DNA from: Lumnitzera littorea
Lineage: Eukaryota > Streptophyta > Magnoliopsida > Myrtales > Combretaceae
Assembly: GCA_024138015.1 (NCBI GenBank)
Contig: JAMXBB010000004.1
Coordinates: 110,252,727-110,316,726 of the forward strand
DNA length: 64,000 nucleotides
Reading direction: 5' to 3'
A program made the position numbers and the translations under genes. Below, in pieces: positions 1-11,533 of the stretch (position 1 is its first letter; the number at the start of each line of letters is the position of its first letter). A model generated the notes under the pieces. It saw only the letters and a list, made by a program, of their open reading frames with translations, was not told the origin of the DNA and did not search any database.

Positions 1-55
1 AGCTTTTGGATGTAGGTAAGATTTACCCTATTTTTTATAGCTCTTGGGTTAGTCT
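1..55 (+). pseudogene. reverse transcriptase N-terminal fragment, left of the solo LTR
   Basis: Reading from base 3, this stretch encodes LLDVGKIYPIFYSSWVS, which matches the first conserved block of Ty3/gypsy reverse transcriptases of the Athila/Tat type. The frame stops matching at 55, where the solo LTR begins. It resumes at 3303 with SLMQVMPKKGSMTVV, the next conserved block. The five bases AGTCT are present on both sides, as expected for a target site duplication. The upstream part of pol is outside the window. Confidence 0.8.
51..55. repeat. target site duplication AGTCT, left copy
   Basis: AGTCT at 51-55 is repeated exactly at 3303-3307, directly flanking the solo LTR. Five bases is the usual target duplication length for Ty3/gypsy integration. 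Removing the LTR and one copy leaves the reverse transcriptase reading frame continuous, which independently confirms the boundaries. Confidence 0.85.
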
Positions 56-2031
56 TATCAAGCCTAATTTTTCGGTTTCTTTTTTTTTATTTAAAATTGA
101 TTTCTCATTTCTCGATTAATAGTAAACCCTAATCCATTTAATATTAATCCTCGACTAAAGAAATTGAGAAATTCCAGTTTTTTATTGAAAATAATTTTTG
201 GAGTCGCCACCCGACCGAAGTTGGGAAGAGAAAAAGAAACCGTAATCAATTGGGTGGATTGATTACGATTTGATTACCAGTCTTTGATTTCAATTTTAAC
301 AAAGAATCAGAGGGTTTCGAATTCGGGGGCTAACCTATTAAACCCTAACGGGTACCACCATCTATTTATCGAAATTAGGATTATTTTTCTAATCACAATA
401 TTTAAAAATAAATAAATAAATAAAATCAAAAGAAAAAAGAACCTGAGTTTCTACAAATTTTATCGTCGCCCCGAAAGTGACTACGTACCCGCTAGCCGAG
501 ATCAGACGATCGTAGTTTTTTCAAAAAAATTTTAGTGGGTTGGTTCTTTTTATAAAAAATGATTAGTTGAATTTGCGTTTTTATTAACCATTTTATTTTT
601 ATTAAGAAAAATCCCTAGAAGCCTAATTTTTATTCCTAATTATATATAAAAAAAAACCTAATTTTTGAAAAGCGCCAAATTAAAATTTTTATTTAAAAAT
701 AACTAAATGATATTTTTTTTTTATTTTCGAGAAAAACCCTAAGGATTTTATGAAATATGAAATGTTCTACATGATGAAACTTTTATATAGAAAAGATGCT
801 TAAAACAAAAAAAAAAAAAAGAAAGAAAGAAAAAAATTTCCTAATTATAGAAAAGATGCCTTAATTATGAAAAAAATGTTTAAACTATGAAAAAGATTTT
901 TAAACCATAGAAAAAAATATCTAAATCATAGAAAAGATGTCTGAATCATAAAAGAGAAACCTAAACTATGAAAAAGACGTATAAACTATGGAAAAGACAT
1001 CTAAACTATTGGAAAGATGTCTAACCATAGAAAAGATGTCTAACAATAGAAAAGAAGTCAATTAAAGATTTTTTTTTATTTTATCAACATCAAAATGATT
1101 TTTTTATTTAGAAAAAACTAACATGCCTAATGCAATTTTTCTAAATTAATACAAATGCAAAGAACAGGATTTTGTAAAATATGAGATATCATTTTGAAAA
1201 CATGAAATCTAAAAAAAAATAATAAAAAATAAATAAACTAAAACTTAACTTAACATATGTTTACTAGACACTAATGCTATAATTAATTACTAGCAATTAA
1301 AGACGTGATAAAAATAAAATAAAAAATTAGTACAAGTCTTAAAAATAACTATGCATATACTAAGTGAGATAAAACTAAATAAATAAAACAACTTATAAAA
1401 AATAAATAAAAGAACTTATAAACAATAATTAAAAACCACTATTACATACCTGTAAGGCAAAGCACGCAAAGCTGATGAAAGGGAACAGATTGGATCCCCA
1501 GTCCTATCATGCGCACAATTATAAAATTGATCTGAGGAGTGGGTTCGAGCGTGTTTTTAACAAATGTGTAATTGTTCTTTTTTTTTTTTTTTTTTACAAA
1601 AAAGGGTCCTAATTCTTAAATGTTATTGTTTTAAAAAAATTTGCTCTAACAATCCTATTTTTTAAAAGGGTCTTTTATTAATTTTTATTTAAAGAAAAAC
1701 AACCTTCTATGTGATAAATCCTTAAATAAAACCAAATCTTAAAATATAACTAATCCTAACAATCTCTAAACTAATGTATACAACTATCTATCAAAATAAA
1801 TTAATTCTATATAATAAACTTGTATAAGAACTAATACTAAACTCCTAAACTAACATATATATATATGTTATATCACTAATAGATAATGTAATAAGGCATA
1901 TAATAAAAATAAATAAATAAATAAATAAACAATTTTCTAAGGTCTATATATCTCTATATTATCATAATATACCTAATCCATATTAAAGCTAATGCTAAAA
2001 GAAATATCTCAAAACTAAGAAATACACATAT

Positions 2032-2062
<31 letters not shown>

Positions 2063-3302
2063 GCACAGCATATTAAACCACGGAAAATCCTAAAAGAAAT
2101 AATATAGTATGATTAGGATAAATCAGAAATAATAATAATAAAGAAAAAACTTAGATAGAAACTGAACCTGATGATGCCCAGCTACGGCATGCGTATATTG
2201 TCGTTCGGAGCAACGTTGGATCAATCGGATGTCTGCAACAGTGATGGATTTACGACTGTGGTGGGGTGGCTTGCGTAAAGCGTATGGTTGGATGTTGGAA
2301 CTCGGTTTGGCTTGCTGCTGTCAGACGTTTGGTCAAGGAGCTTCAGATTGCCGTGTTGTTTGTGTGTGAGACTAGTTGTGGGCATGAAACGGAACTTGTA
2401 GTGCAGTGACCAATCGTTGCAAGTGATCGCAGTATTCGGGGACAGTTGCTTAGCGTCATGCGTGCTATTCCGGCATCACTACTGTTTGATGAAGGAGATG
2501 GCCTGTTAAACTTGCTATTTCACGTGCTGAAGCAACTGTATGGCGAACTACAGCTGTGTATGCAGTGCGGATCTGGTTCAGCAATGTGCAGTTGATCAAT
2601 GCTACAGGATGTGACGCTTCGCTGATCGTCCGTGTGATAATCTGAGGTTGGTGCTGTACAGATTGATGCGTATGGACAGTGCCGTTGGTGTGCAATTGTG
2701 CTGATTGTTGTTTGGTTATGGTGTAATTGTGATGACAGTAGAGTAGTATGTGCAACAGTGAAGTATGGTATTGGATGCTAATGTCTGTAGCGTGTTGCTA
2801 GTTTCTGCAGAGGCTCCTGTTTTTATATAATCTAAACCAAATCGTATCGTATTGTATCGTATCATATCATATCTAATTATATCTGATTTGTTAATTAAAT
2901 TAGATTCAAATTTAATTCAAATCTGATTTAACTAATATTCATATGATTTGATTAGATATGAATCCGATTTTAAATCTTTCTTTTGCAACGACAGAAAAAT
3001 AAAAACATAGGTGCTTGTTGAGACTCGAATCCAAGACCCATTGACCTGTACCTTGACATTCATTACCATTAAATTATATTTAAACTATCCGATTCCCTAA
3101 AATAAAATTTTTAACTAAACTAAAACTAATTATTCTTAATATAAATTATTTCCTAAAAATCTACGAAATTTTTATAATTTTTCCTTTTCTTATTTTTTGG
3201 TATTTTCATTATTTGTTAATATCTTTTATCTTTTATTAATTTTTTGTTTTTATGATTTTTTTTTTATTAGGACTTCAGAGGGGCAAAAATTAGGTGTCTA
3301 CA
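56..3302 (-). mobile_element. solo LTR (3247 bp) of a large gypsy-type family, minus strand
   Basis: On the minus strand the LTR begins at 3302 with TGTAGACACCTAATTTTTGC, a start typical of large plant gypsy-type LTRs, and ends at 56 with TTGATA. The expected terminal CA is TA here. AGTCT flanks both ends. Near the LTR 3' end (75-205) lies the block GGTGGCGACTCC followed by a motif resembling TTAATATTAAATGG. It is shared with the LARD-like LTRs at about 8203-8310 and 18540-18640, so the families are related. Inside are a degenerate 21-bp array (845-1052), a GC-richer segment (2163-2820) and a block resembling a pol III B box near 3017-3035. No internal domain remains, so this is most simply a product of recombination between two LTRs. 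Confidence 0.82.
845..1052. repeat. degenerate 21-bp tandem array inside the solo LTR
   Basis: About ten imperfect copies of a unit close to ACTATGAAAAAGATGTCTAA follow one another, with unit lengths varying between about 20 and 24 bases. No reading frame is kept. It looks like replication-slippage growth inside the LTR. Confidence 0.7.
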
Positions 3303-4364
3303 AGTCTTATGCAAGTTATGCCTAAAAAGGGAAGCATGACAGTAGTACCAAACGAATGGAATGAGTTGATCCTGATGAGAGCAGTTACAGGCTAACAAGT
3401 CTGTATAGATTACAGGAAGCTCAATGATACCATGAGAAAAAACCACTTTCCTTTACCATTGTCAACTAGATGTTGGAGTGATTATTAGGTCACATGTTTT
3501 ATTGTTTTTTAGATGATTTATCTGGTTATTTTCAAATCCTAATTACCTTAGAAGACCAAGAGAAAATCACATTTACATGTCCTTATGGTACTTTCGCATA
3601 TAAGTGAATGACCTTTGGCCTTGGTAGTGCACTTGTGACTTTTTAGCGGTGCATGAGGGCAATTTTTAACAAATCTATAGAAGATATAATAGAAGTTTTA
3701 TGGATGATTTCTTGGTTTTTGGGAATTCATTTGACAACTACCTTAGGAATCTACAAAAAGTTTTGGCTAGGTGTGAAGAAACTAATTTAGTCTTAAATTG
3801 GGAAAAGTGCCATTTTATGGTACAAAAGAGCAAAATGTTAGGATACAAGGTGTCTTGGAAAGTTATAGAGGTATATAATGCTAAAATTGACACTATTGCA
3901 AAATTGCTCCCTCTTACATCTATTAAAGCCATACGTAGTTTCCTAAGTCATGTTAGGTTTTATAAGAGGTTTATTAAAGATTTTTCAAAAATGGCTAGAC
4001 CATTAACCTGGTTATTGGAAAAAGATACTCCATTAATATATTCTCAATATTGTTTAGATCCATTTAACACTTTGAAAGATAAGTTAACTTATGCCCCAAT
4101 TGTGGTAGCCCCATATTGGACCTTACCGTTTAAACTAATGTGCAATGTGAGTGATCATGCTATAGGGGCAATATTAGGTCAAAGGTGGGAGAAGCACTTC
4201 CAACCAATCTATTATGTAAGTAAGACCCTTACTAAAACTTGGAAGAATTACACTGCCATAGAGAAAGAACTCCTAGCAATGGTCTTTGCTTTCAATATAT
4301 TCAGGTTATATTTGATATTTTCTAAATTTATCGTTTACACTAACCACTTTACTTTATGATATTT
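3303..4364 (+). pseudogene. Athila-like reverse transcriptase and RNase H, decayed
   Basis: The region opens with VMPKKGSMTVV and VCIDYRKLND, both conserved Ty3/gypsy reverse transcriptase blocks. After a stretch with stops (about 3395-3690) comes an open segment at 3700-4359 whose start, MDDFLVFG, is the catalytic box (the FMDDF form of YxDD used by Athila/Tat elements). It continues through the thumb and connection region (KSKMLGYKVS, SHVRFYKRFIKDFSKMARPL) into RNase H (CNVSDHAIGAILGQ, then TAIEKELLAMVFAF). Stops and frame breaks before 3700 and after 4359 exclude function. In the source element this would be the polymerase that copies RNA into DNA in the cytoplasmic particle. Several stops replace Trp or Gln codons, consistent with C-to-T decay. 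Confidence 0.88.
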
Positions 4365-5863
4365 GTTAAATAAGATAGATGCTAAGTCGAGATTGATCAA
4401 GTGGATTTTACTACTTTAAGAATTTGATCCGGAAATTAGAGACAAGAAAGGGGTATAGAATTTGGTAGCTGACCATCTCTCGTGCCTTGAAAATTCGTTG
4501 TTGGAAAAAATTAATGAATAAGAGATAAATGATAAGTTTCTAGATGAGAAGCTATACTAGGTAAGTCCTTAGGAAACTCCTTGGTTTGCTACATAGCAAA
4601 TTATCCAGTAGCTAGGATTATTCCTTTGGGACTGGATTACAAATAGAGAAAAAAAATTTTCCATGATATTAGGAGTTATTTTTGGGAAGACCCATGTCTG
4701 TTTAAAATTGGTGCATATCAAATAATTTGTAGATGTGTGTCTTATTTAGAAAATTGGTAAATTTTAGAACACTATCTTATAGGATCAACGAGAAGACATA
4801 TGAATGCAAATAAAACAACTGATAAAGTCTTTAAATGTAGTTTTTATTAGCCAACATCATTTAGGTATGCCTAAAGTTTGTTGAATTATAGGTATCAAAT
4901 GGTAGAAACATATCTAAAAGAGATTAAATGCAACAAAACCCAATTTTGATCTAAGAGATTTTTGACATTTAGGGTATCAATTTTATGAGATCATTTTTGA
5001 ATTCAAACTAAAACAAATATATCTTAGTAGCTATGGATTATGTATCTAGGTGAAAGCTCAAGCTTTACTAACTAATGACGCTAAGGTAGTAAGAAAGTTC
5101 CTATAGTCTGTTTTTAAGATTTGGTCCTCCTAGAGCACTCATAAGTGATAAAGGAACCCATTTCTACAATGTCTAATTAGAAAAGGTATTCAAGCGATAT
5201 GGAGTTAAGCATCGAATTAGGACACCATACCATTGCCAAACGAGTGGAAAAACTGAAGTAGCAAATAGGGACATCAAATAAATTTTAGAAAAGATAGTTG
5301 AGCATAATTGAAGAGATTGGTCTAAAAAGCTCGATAATGCTCTTTAGGATTATAAGACTGCCTATAAGATGCAAATCTGAACAACCCCATATCAGCTTAT
5401 GTATAACAAAGCATGTCATTTACATATGGAAATTGAGCATAAAGCCTACTAGGCTATAAAGTATGCTAACCTTGATCTTGAGCGTATAGGTGAGTACAAG
5501 AAACTTCAATTGAATGAGCTTGAAGAGCGGCGAGACATAGCCTACAAAAACTAAAGAATATTCAAGGATCAAGCAAAGTGGTATTATGAAAACCAGATTA
5601 AGTAAGGAAAGTGATTCCAAGTAGGAGATAAAGTTCTATTGTATCAATATAGGTTAAAGCTCTTTCCAAGTAAGCTTAGATCTAGATGGTTCGAGCCTTA
5701 TATTGTAATGCAAGTATTACCATATGGAGTGGTGAAAATTTCAAGTCCCAAGAAAGGAACTTTCAGGGTAAATGACCACCAACTCAAAATGTATTTAGGA
5801 GACAAGTTTGACAAGGAAAATAACTATTACTATGACCTCCATCCAATTAGAGAAAATGGTTAA
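4365..5863 (+). pseudogene. Athila-like integrase, heavily decayed
   Basis: Integrase blocks can be followed across many stops and frame changes. These include a degenerate zinc-binding region near 4790-4940, the core with ALISDKGTHF-like sequence near 5130-5170, KVFKRYGVKHRIRTPYH and TSGKTEVANRDIK near 5190-5280, then ELEERRDIAYKN near 5515-5550. The last open part (5639-5863) encodes the C-terminal tail, with YRLKLFPSKLRSRW and later FRVNDHQLK. The frame stops at 5861. Several stops, such as TAG in DNAL-stop-DYKTAYK and KAY-stop-AIKYANL, lie where related elements have Trp. The gene would have joined element DNA to the chromosome but is dead here. Confidence 0.85.
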
Positions 5864-5886
5864 TGATGCAAACTGGAGCTAAAGAT

Positions 5887-6774
5887 TGATAAGGCCAGTT
5901 GCAAGGGTGGGTCCAAGCTTGTAGAAAGCTTGAAAAGGTGATGGAAATGTGCAAAAACAATAAGAAAAGAAAAATAAGCAAACCAACGAATAGCTCCAAG
6001 GATATGGCGTATTGGGGAACTTCCGAAGACTCACGGCATAACTTGATAAATGCACGAGATGGTCCAATGAGGATACTCACCACTTAGCCTTGCTTAAAAG
6101 TTAGGATAAGAGTGAAGTAAGTAAACAAGTTGTGAGCGAGTTCACAAACAGAAGAACATCCAATATCAAATGTAAGATGATAACAATATGATTGCGGCTA
6201 CATGTATGGTGGGTATTTATACTTGAAAAACTCAGGCAACCTAACAAAAATGGAAAAGACTAAAAAGGGTATTATCTAAAAGAAGTAATGTACAAGGAAT
6301 AATAAGAGTACAATTGAAAAATACAATGAAAAATCAATATCTTGTATGGAGGATTTTGTCATGTGCTTACTCGAACATGTAGCTCTTTATAGATGGGTAA
6401 CTTTCTAGTAGAAAAGATAAACTATACATTCAAGTTGGTGACTACCGAACAAGGGTGGTGGGTTAGCTATACCGAGCTGAGCAGATAATTCTTTTGAGGT
6501 GAATTCGCTTCGAACGAATTCAATGTAGCTTGCATTTAGGTCAGTTGAGCTAGTGATCGAATGAGCTAAGCTGATGTTCAAGTGTAGTTCAAGTCAGTAA
6601 TTAGAGACGAAAGATGAGTGTGAGAGGGTTTGGCTCGGTTAGGGCATCAGGTCAATAGATTGCAGTAGCTTAAACTCTTAGGTATTAGGTCTTAAGGAAA
6701 GAATTTGCCTGACCATGCTTTCTAACCCTTATGCTCGGGCTCGAGTAAAGGGTCCGGTGGTTTGATTCCTATCA
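5887..6774. repeat. 0.9-kb repeat, copy 1 (TGATA ... CTATCA ends)
   Basis: The left end, TGATAAGGCCAGTTGCAAGG, resembles the left end of the repeat at 9754 (TGATAGTCGAAGGTTGCACA). The right end TTGATTCCTATCA resembles TTGATCCCTATCA at 10531-10543. Between them both copies share an arrangement of a GCTTAAA-type motif, a run of AAG/GTAAG, a gcggctaca/gcggctatta motif and a TATTTATA box. I find no target site duplication, so the class is open. Mutator-like or a short LTR are both possible. No long ORF is present. Confidence 0.45.
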
Positions 6775-6884
6775 GCCCTGTTGGGCTAATTGGGATTTCG
6801 AATCAAATTCAGCTAGTCCTTATCCAAGTCTTTCTCGGGTTAGTAAAGGCTAAGGTTAGCAACATTAAACACATCTGACACTTC

Positions 6885-8345
6885 GAATTCTACCACTTTC
6901 TCCTTCAGCCGCTTCCCCTAACCTAGCTACCAAATGCCTAAGGTTTGAGCCCTTCGACCACCACTCGAAACAACACTTTAGGGTGGTTTTGATGCAAAAC
7001 TACCACTACGACTAAGCTTGTGGTGGTTGAAAACCTTAGACCCTACACCCCATTCATCTCTAACAACTACCTCAAGTGACAATTACCATTGCCATTGCAT
7101 GAGAGATTTCAAACTACCACCAAATAGCTAAGTTAAGTTGTAGCACCACTCTTAGACCCATTAAGCTTGATAAGAAACTCATGAACACCCATCCCCCATT
7201 TGAAAAACAACCCCAAATCGCCTATGGAAAGCCTCCTTAACGACGATATTCTCTTCCCTCTCTCAACACATGTGCGGGTTACGTATGAGTGGTGACCTAA
7301 CCCGAATTCAGATCTGCAACTCGATTTTAACCTGTAGCCTACCTGCATCCCCTATTTGGACTTGGTCTAGCCCTCTTTCTTGTTTCTTTTCTCTAATATT
7401 GTATTGTAATTGTAAAAATAAAAAAAGAAGAAAGAAAATGAAAAAAAAAAATCTTAAAAAAGGAAAAAGAAGAAAAGAACCGAAAAAAGAAGAAGAGAGA
7501 AGCTTAATTTTGTTTTATATATGCTTTGATCTAAATGAAATAATAACGAGAAAAATATAATAAATAAATAATAAAAATGAAAAAAAGTAATAAAAATAAA
7601 AAATAAAATATTTTATCACTTAGCAAAGCACCATTTTTCAAAAGAAAAATGTGAAACTACCCCTTTTATCCAAAATTAGGGCCATTTTTATAATTTTTTA
7701 TAAATAAAAATCTTGATTGAGGATCCTTTTAGAAAATTTCCTTAAATAACTTGAATTGAGTCAAAACATAAACGTGACATTTTTCAAAAATTAAAGTCAA
7801 CCAACACATTAAAGTTTTATTAAAAAAACTATGGAAATTTGATCCCGAATAACAAGTCCATAAGCATCTGTACGCAAATACGGGACAACTTAAAATATGG
7901 AAATTTTTCTTTTTTCCATCTTTGTAAATAATAATTCAATTATCCTTTTTTAGATTTCATTTACTTGTTTACATATAATTAAATGTTTTCTTTTAGAAGA
8001 ATATTATTGAAAAGTAAATTTAAATTCGGATAGTAAAAGTGATACCTATTTAGGGTTTAAATAAGTTAACCTCTAGACTCAAAAATTTGGTTTTCAAAAC
8101 CATTTTTAAAAAATTGGTTTTATCAAAAAACTAGTGGCTAAGTTATAACCAATTTACCTAATTAGCTATAACTTAACTCTTTTCCTTAACTTCAATCAAG
8201 TAGCGACTCCAAACAATTTTCAAAATTTTAAAAAAAATCTTGTTTTCTTTAACTTTTAGTCGATGATCAATATTAAATGAGTTAGGGTTTAATATTAATC
8301 GGGTTTAAAAAATAATAAAAATTAAAAAAAAATCAATCTCGATAG
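6885..8345 (+). mobile_element. 5' LTR of the LARD-like element, 5'-truncated
   Basis: From about 6885 to 8345 this region aligns by eye, without a major gap, to about 17180-18685. Shared landmarks include gccgcttcccc/gccgctttcc, the AACAACCCCAAATC block, the TTTATCCAAAATTA block and the AATATTAAATGAGTTA block near the end. The expected first 1.6 kb of the LTR is absent and replaced by unrelated DNA. The two copies differ at many sites, so the insertion is old. Confidence 0.75.
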
Positions 8346-8363
8346 CTTGGCAACTCCACTAGG
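8346..8363 (+). other. primer-binding-site-like motif of the LARD-like element
   Basis: CTTGGCAACTCCACTAGG follows the left LTR at the position of a primer binding site. Many large plant gypsy-type elements have a GGCGACTCCACT motif here. I could not match it to a particular tRNA 3' end, so the primer is unknown. Confidence 0.45.
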
Positions 8364-9003
8364 AACGTCAATAAGGCTAGCCACTTAACTTTCTAAATTT
8401 AGAATGAATTTTTGAAATCACCTTACTAAATGTAATTTATTTATTCATTTGTTATTGTTTTGCTTGTTTTTGTATGAACTTTTGATTTTGTAGGGTTAAA
8501 CTTTATTTAATCTTTAAATATTAGGGGAAGAATTTATTTTATGCATCATAAATGTAGGGTAAACATGGTTAAACCTAGACCATATTAAGACCTCAAGACC
8601 GAGGGGGTGCATTGTGTAGGCTCCAGGTGTTGTGGTATAACTACCAGGAAGGGTTGATTAGGCCACCCTTACTTAAGCTGTAACATGATTAATGAAGGCA
8701 TTTTCTAAAAATGAATGAGGTCACAAAGCTTAAGGACTTTTACGACCCATCCCAATTGCATGCACTTCCCCTAAAATCTTAAGTTAATACGTTACTCTTA
8801 AGAATTGCAACCCTACTATTTTTGAAAAGCTTTTTGAAATGTAATCATTTTTTTTTTTGCAAAAGTTAAACACCAAATCAAGTAGTATGGTTACAACTTA
8901 AAGAGTAATCTGCTAACCCTAAATGGTTCTAATCATATGTATGTTTCTACGTATATTCTTTTATTGATAACTAATTCATGTCTATAAAATGTTTAGGCCT
9001 AAA
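8364..9003. other. LARD-like leader, non-coding
   Basis: AT-rich leader between the left LTR and the short reading frame at 9004. No domain, RNA gene or long ORF is visible. Confidence 0.5.
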
Positions 9004-9222
9004 ATGGCAAATAACCAAGTGAATAATCAGAGAATTGATAGGCTACAAGACCTCCCTAGGATTCATGAGCAGCTACTAGAGGATGAAATTGCTTACTTAA
9101 AGGAAAAGCTTAAATGTTCATAAACTTACAATCGAGCCTTAAAAGCACTTCTTAGACAAGTCATTAGGGAAACCCATGAAATGCTGGAAGACCTTAGAAC
9201 TTGTCTAGGAGACTTAGTTTAA
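9004..9222 (+). pseudogene. short coiled-coil-like reading frame in the LARD-like element
   Basis: An ATG at 9004 opens 39 codons ending KEKLKCS, then a TAA at 9121. The same frame continues without further stop for another 32 codons to a TAA at 9220. The two parts are rich in Leu, Glu, Lys and Arg, with heptad-like spacing (RIDRLQDLPRIHEQLLEDEI, later LKALLRQVIRETHEMLEDLR), which suggests a helical or coiled-coil peptide. It sits in the leader of an element that otherwise has no coding sequence. I do not recognise it. It may be a gag-like or regulatory remnant, or a chance frame. The internal stop makes function here unlikely. Confidence 0.35.
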
Positions 9223-9753
9223 GGTTTTTTTCAATTTATAGTTAAGTAGCCTAAAATAAATGTCAAGTTTCAAATCAAGAATAAATGTTAGGCCCTCTTC
9301 CTTTGTTTTCCCTACCCCAATTTTTCAAAATAATAAAAATTCTTTTTAGTTTATCATTCTTCATTCATTGTAAATAGTGCTTCAATAGAACTCATCTAAC
9401 CATTTTTCTCTCTTCCTCAAGTAAATGTAAATAAAATCCATTAACTTATAAATAGAATCCCAAAAATCATCATTTATTTGTAATTAGATTTCTTGGTTTC
9501 TGTAAAATAAAGCCCCATCTTTCTCTCTGACAAAATAAAGACAAAAAATAAAAAGGAAGAAAGAAAATTTGCTAATGGTCACAAATTTTTATGGGCTTAG
9601 CCCATTAAGGAAGCCAACCTAAGCACAAGCCCTTCAACCCATTCAAGTAGCCAATTTAAACATTAACCTTCCACCCATTTAGACAGCCAATCTAAAATAG
9701 AAACCCTTGGCCACTCAACTCTATCTAGGTCGCGAGATAGCTCAAAAAGTAAA
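9223..9753. other. LARD-like internal region, non-coding
   Basis: It contains a locally repeated phrase close to CCCATTCAAGTAGCCAAT (about 9630-9700). Related phrases reappear to the right of the inserted repeat near 10560-10605, which suggests that the repeat at 9754-10543 landed inside it. No coding potential is seen. Confidence 0.4.
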
Positions 9754-10543
9754 TGATAGTCGAAGGTTGCACAGGGATTTTCATATACCGACGATGGATA
9801 TGATGCACCAATGTCTCATACAAGCTTAAGTCATACTTGATACGACACATAAGTATGTCTGGAGATCACTCGCCACTACTCTACGCTTAAATGAGTTAGA
9901 TAAGAATAGCTCAAGAGTAAGCAGAAAGACACTTAGCTTAAGAGGGAGTAAAAAGTTCAGTATATTCTCTATATATGATGCGGCTATTACATTATGCAAT
10001 TATTTATAATATCCAGTTAAGGTAAGTCTTAAATTATAGAAAATTACATAATTGGATCCTTACTTGCTAAATAAAAGGAGAATAATTTACAGGAAAAGCA
10101 TGAAATCGTACAAAAGAGCATCCTTTGCTAAAAAAGACAGCGCTCATGTAATTCTACTCATTTTATGGTCCCAATAACACTATGAGCCATGCAAGGGTAA
10201 GCCTTGATTAGGTTTAGTCAATGTCGGCAATTCGACAGCTCTAATTGCTAGGATTGGACAAGAGTTGGCTCAGGGATGACTCATACTTAGGATCAGCCTT
10301 GGATGATCAGCTCCTGACAATTGTTAGCTCAACATTGACACTATAGAGATGGTTGAATCCAAATTTGGTACTTGGTGGGGTATTTTGTGGAAGGGTTGGC
10401 TCGGTACGTCGGCTGACCACCTAGGCAGATCGAACAAGGGTAAACACTACTCCTTGGTGCTTAACTCACCTCATAAAGCTCGATGAATCATCTGAGAAAG
10501 CCCTTGGGTTCGGGAGCTCATGATCAGTCCTTGATCCCTATCA
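9754..10543. repeat. 0.8-kb repeat, copy 2 (TGATAG ... CTATCA ends)
   Basis: It begins TGATAGTCGAAGGTTGCACA and ends TTGATCCCTATCA, so the ends form a short inverted repeat (TGATAG/CTATCA). It shares its ends and internal arrangement with 5887-6774. Flanking bases do not show a clean target duplication. No ORF of note is present. Confidence 0.45.
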
Positions 10544-11533
10544 ACAGCCAATTACGTTAACCTTTAGCTCATTCAAGCAACAAACCCAAAGCCTATAGCC
10601 CATTAAGGTAGTTGAATAGGGCCAAAATCGTTGGTCCTTTGGAAAAAGCTTAACCATGAACCAAGACAAACATGAAAGTTAATGTAACCTTAGTCTCGAA
10701 TGAGAAGTTTCATACTAGGGCATATGTTAAGAAACTGGGGGGCAAAGTTAATCTCCACTTCAGGGCAAATATATAATAGACTCCTCCTTAAAGAACTGGC
10801 AACTCATTTATATGACACTGTAGTAAGGATACTCTAGACTCATTCCTTAAAGGAGATCAATTTTGAATTTGATATGTATATTAAAATTAAGTTAGGTATT
10901 CATTTTCAAACCCCAAAACATAATTATCTATAGTTAACCCCGATGGACCAACTTAGAGTATGTTCAAATTTAAACCCTATCAAGATCTACCCCATATTAG
11001 GGCAATTCGAGGTTAGAGTTATTGATTAGGAAAGAAAGATGAAATTGATTTGTGTTTGCTTTAGTAACATTAATTCAAAAACAATTTTTATTTCCAATAA
11101 GTTATTTTTCTTTGAAATGAAGAAGAGCCAACCACTTTTCAAACATTTCAAGCCTATACATACCTCACCCAAGCCCATATGCTCGAAATAAATAGATTTA
11201 GGGCTTTAAATCTCTTAAAGACAAAGACTTGGCGATATAGACAATCACTCAGAAGGCTAAAAGAAAAGAGAGAATAGAAAAAAAAAAAAAGAATGGGGCA
11301 ACAAAAAGAAGAAGAAAAAGAAGAAAAGATAACAAAGAAAAAAAAGAAAAAGGCTTGAAAATTAGGCTTATGAAAGAGAAAAACCCCTAACCCAAGAAAG
11401 CCTAAAAGATATGAGGTCCATAATTAAAACCCAAACATTCTTAAGAGACACAAAGCCCTTATGCCCATTCTAAACTAAATATACTCTCATCTTAAATCAC
11501 AAACTCAAAGCCCCCTTTACATATCGGAAACAT
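10544..11533. other. LARD-like internal region, non-coding
   Basis: Low-complexity and purine-rich parts (A/G run around 11275-11360) alternate with unique AT-rich DNA. I see no domain, RNA gene or ORF longer than 60 codons. Confidence 0.45.

Noticed and set aside
338..352. telomere-like AAACCCTAA
   Set aside because: A single unit only, not an array.
2465..2755. 96-codon minus-strand frame (starts MHILLYCHHNYT)
   Set aside because: It lies in the GC-richer part of the solo LTR, has a chance-like composition rich in His, Thr and Gln, and resembles no LTR-encoded protein.
5847..6087. overlapping frames of 62-78 codons on both strands
   Set aside because: Three mutually overlapping frames at the edge of the repeat, none with recognisable residues. 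Most likely chance frames.
7133..7560. frames of 71 and 96 codons in the LARD 5' LTR
   Set aside because: The plus frame is driven by a purine-rich run giving Lys/Arg repeats, and the homologous part of the 3' LTR does not keep either frame.
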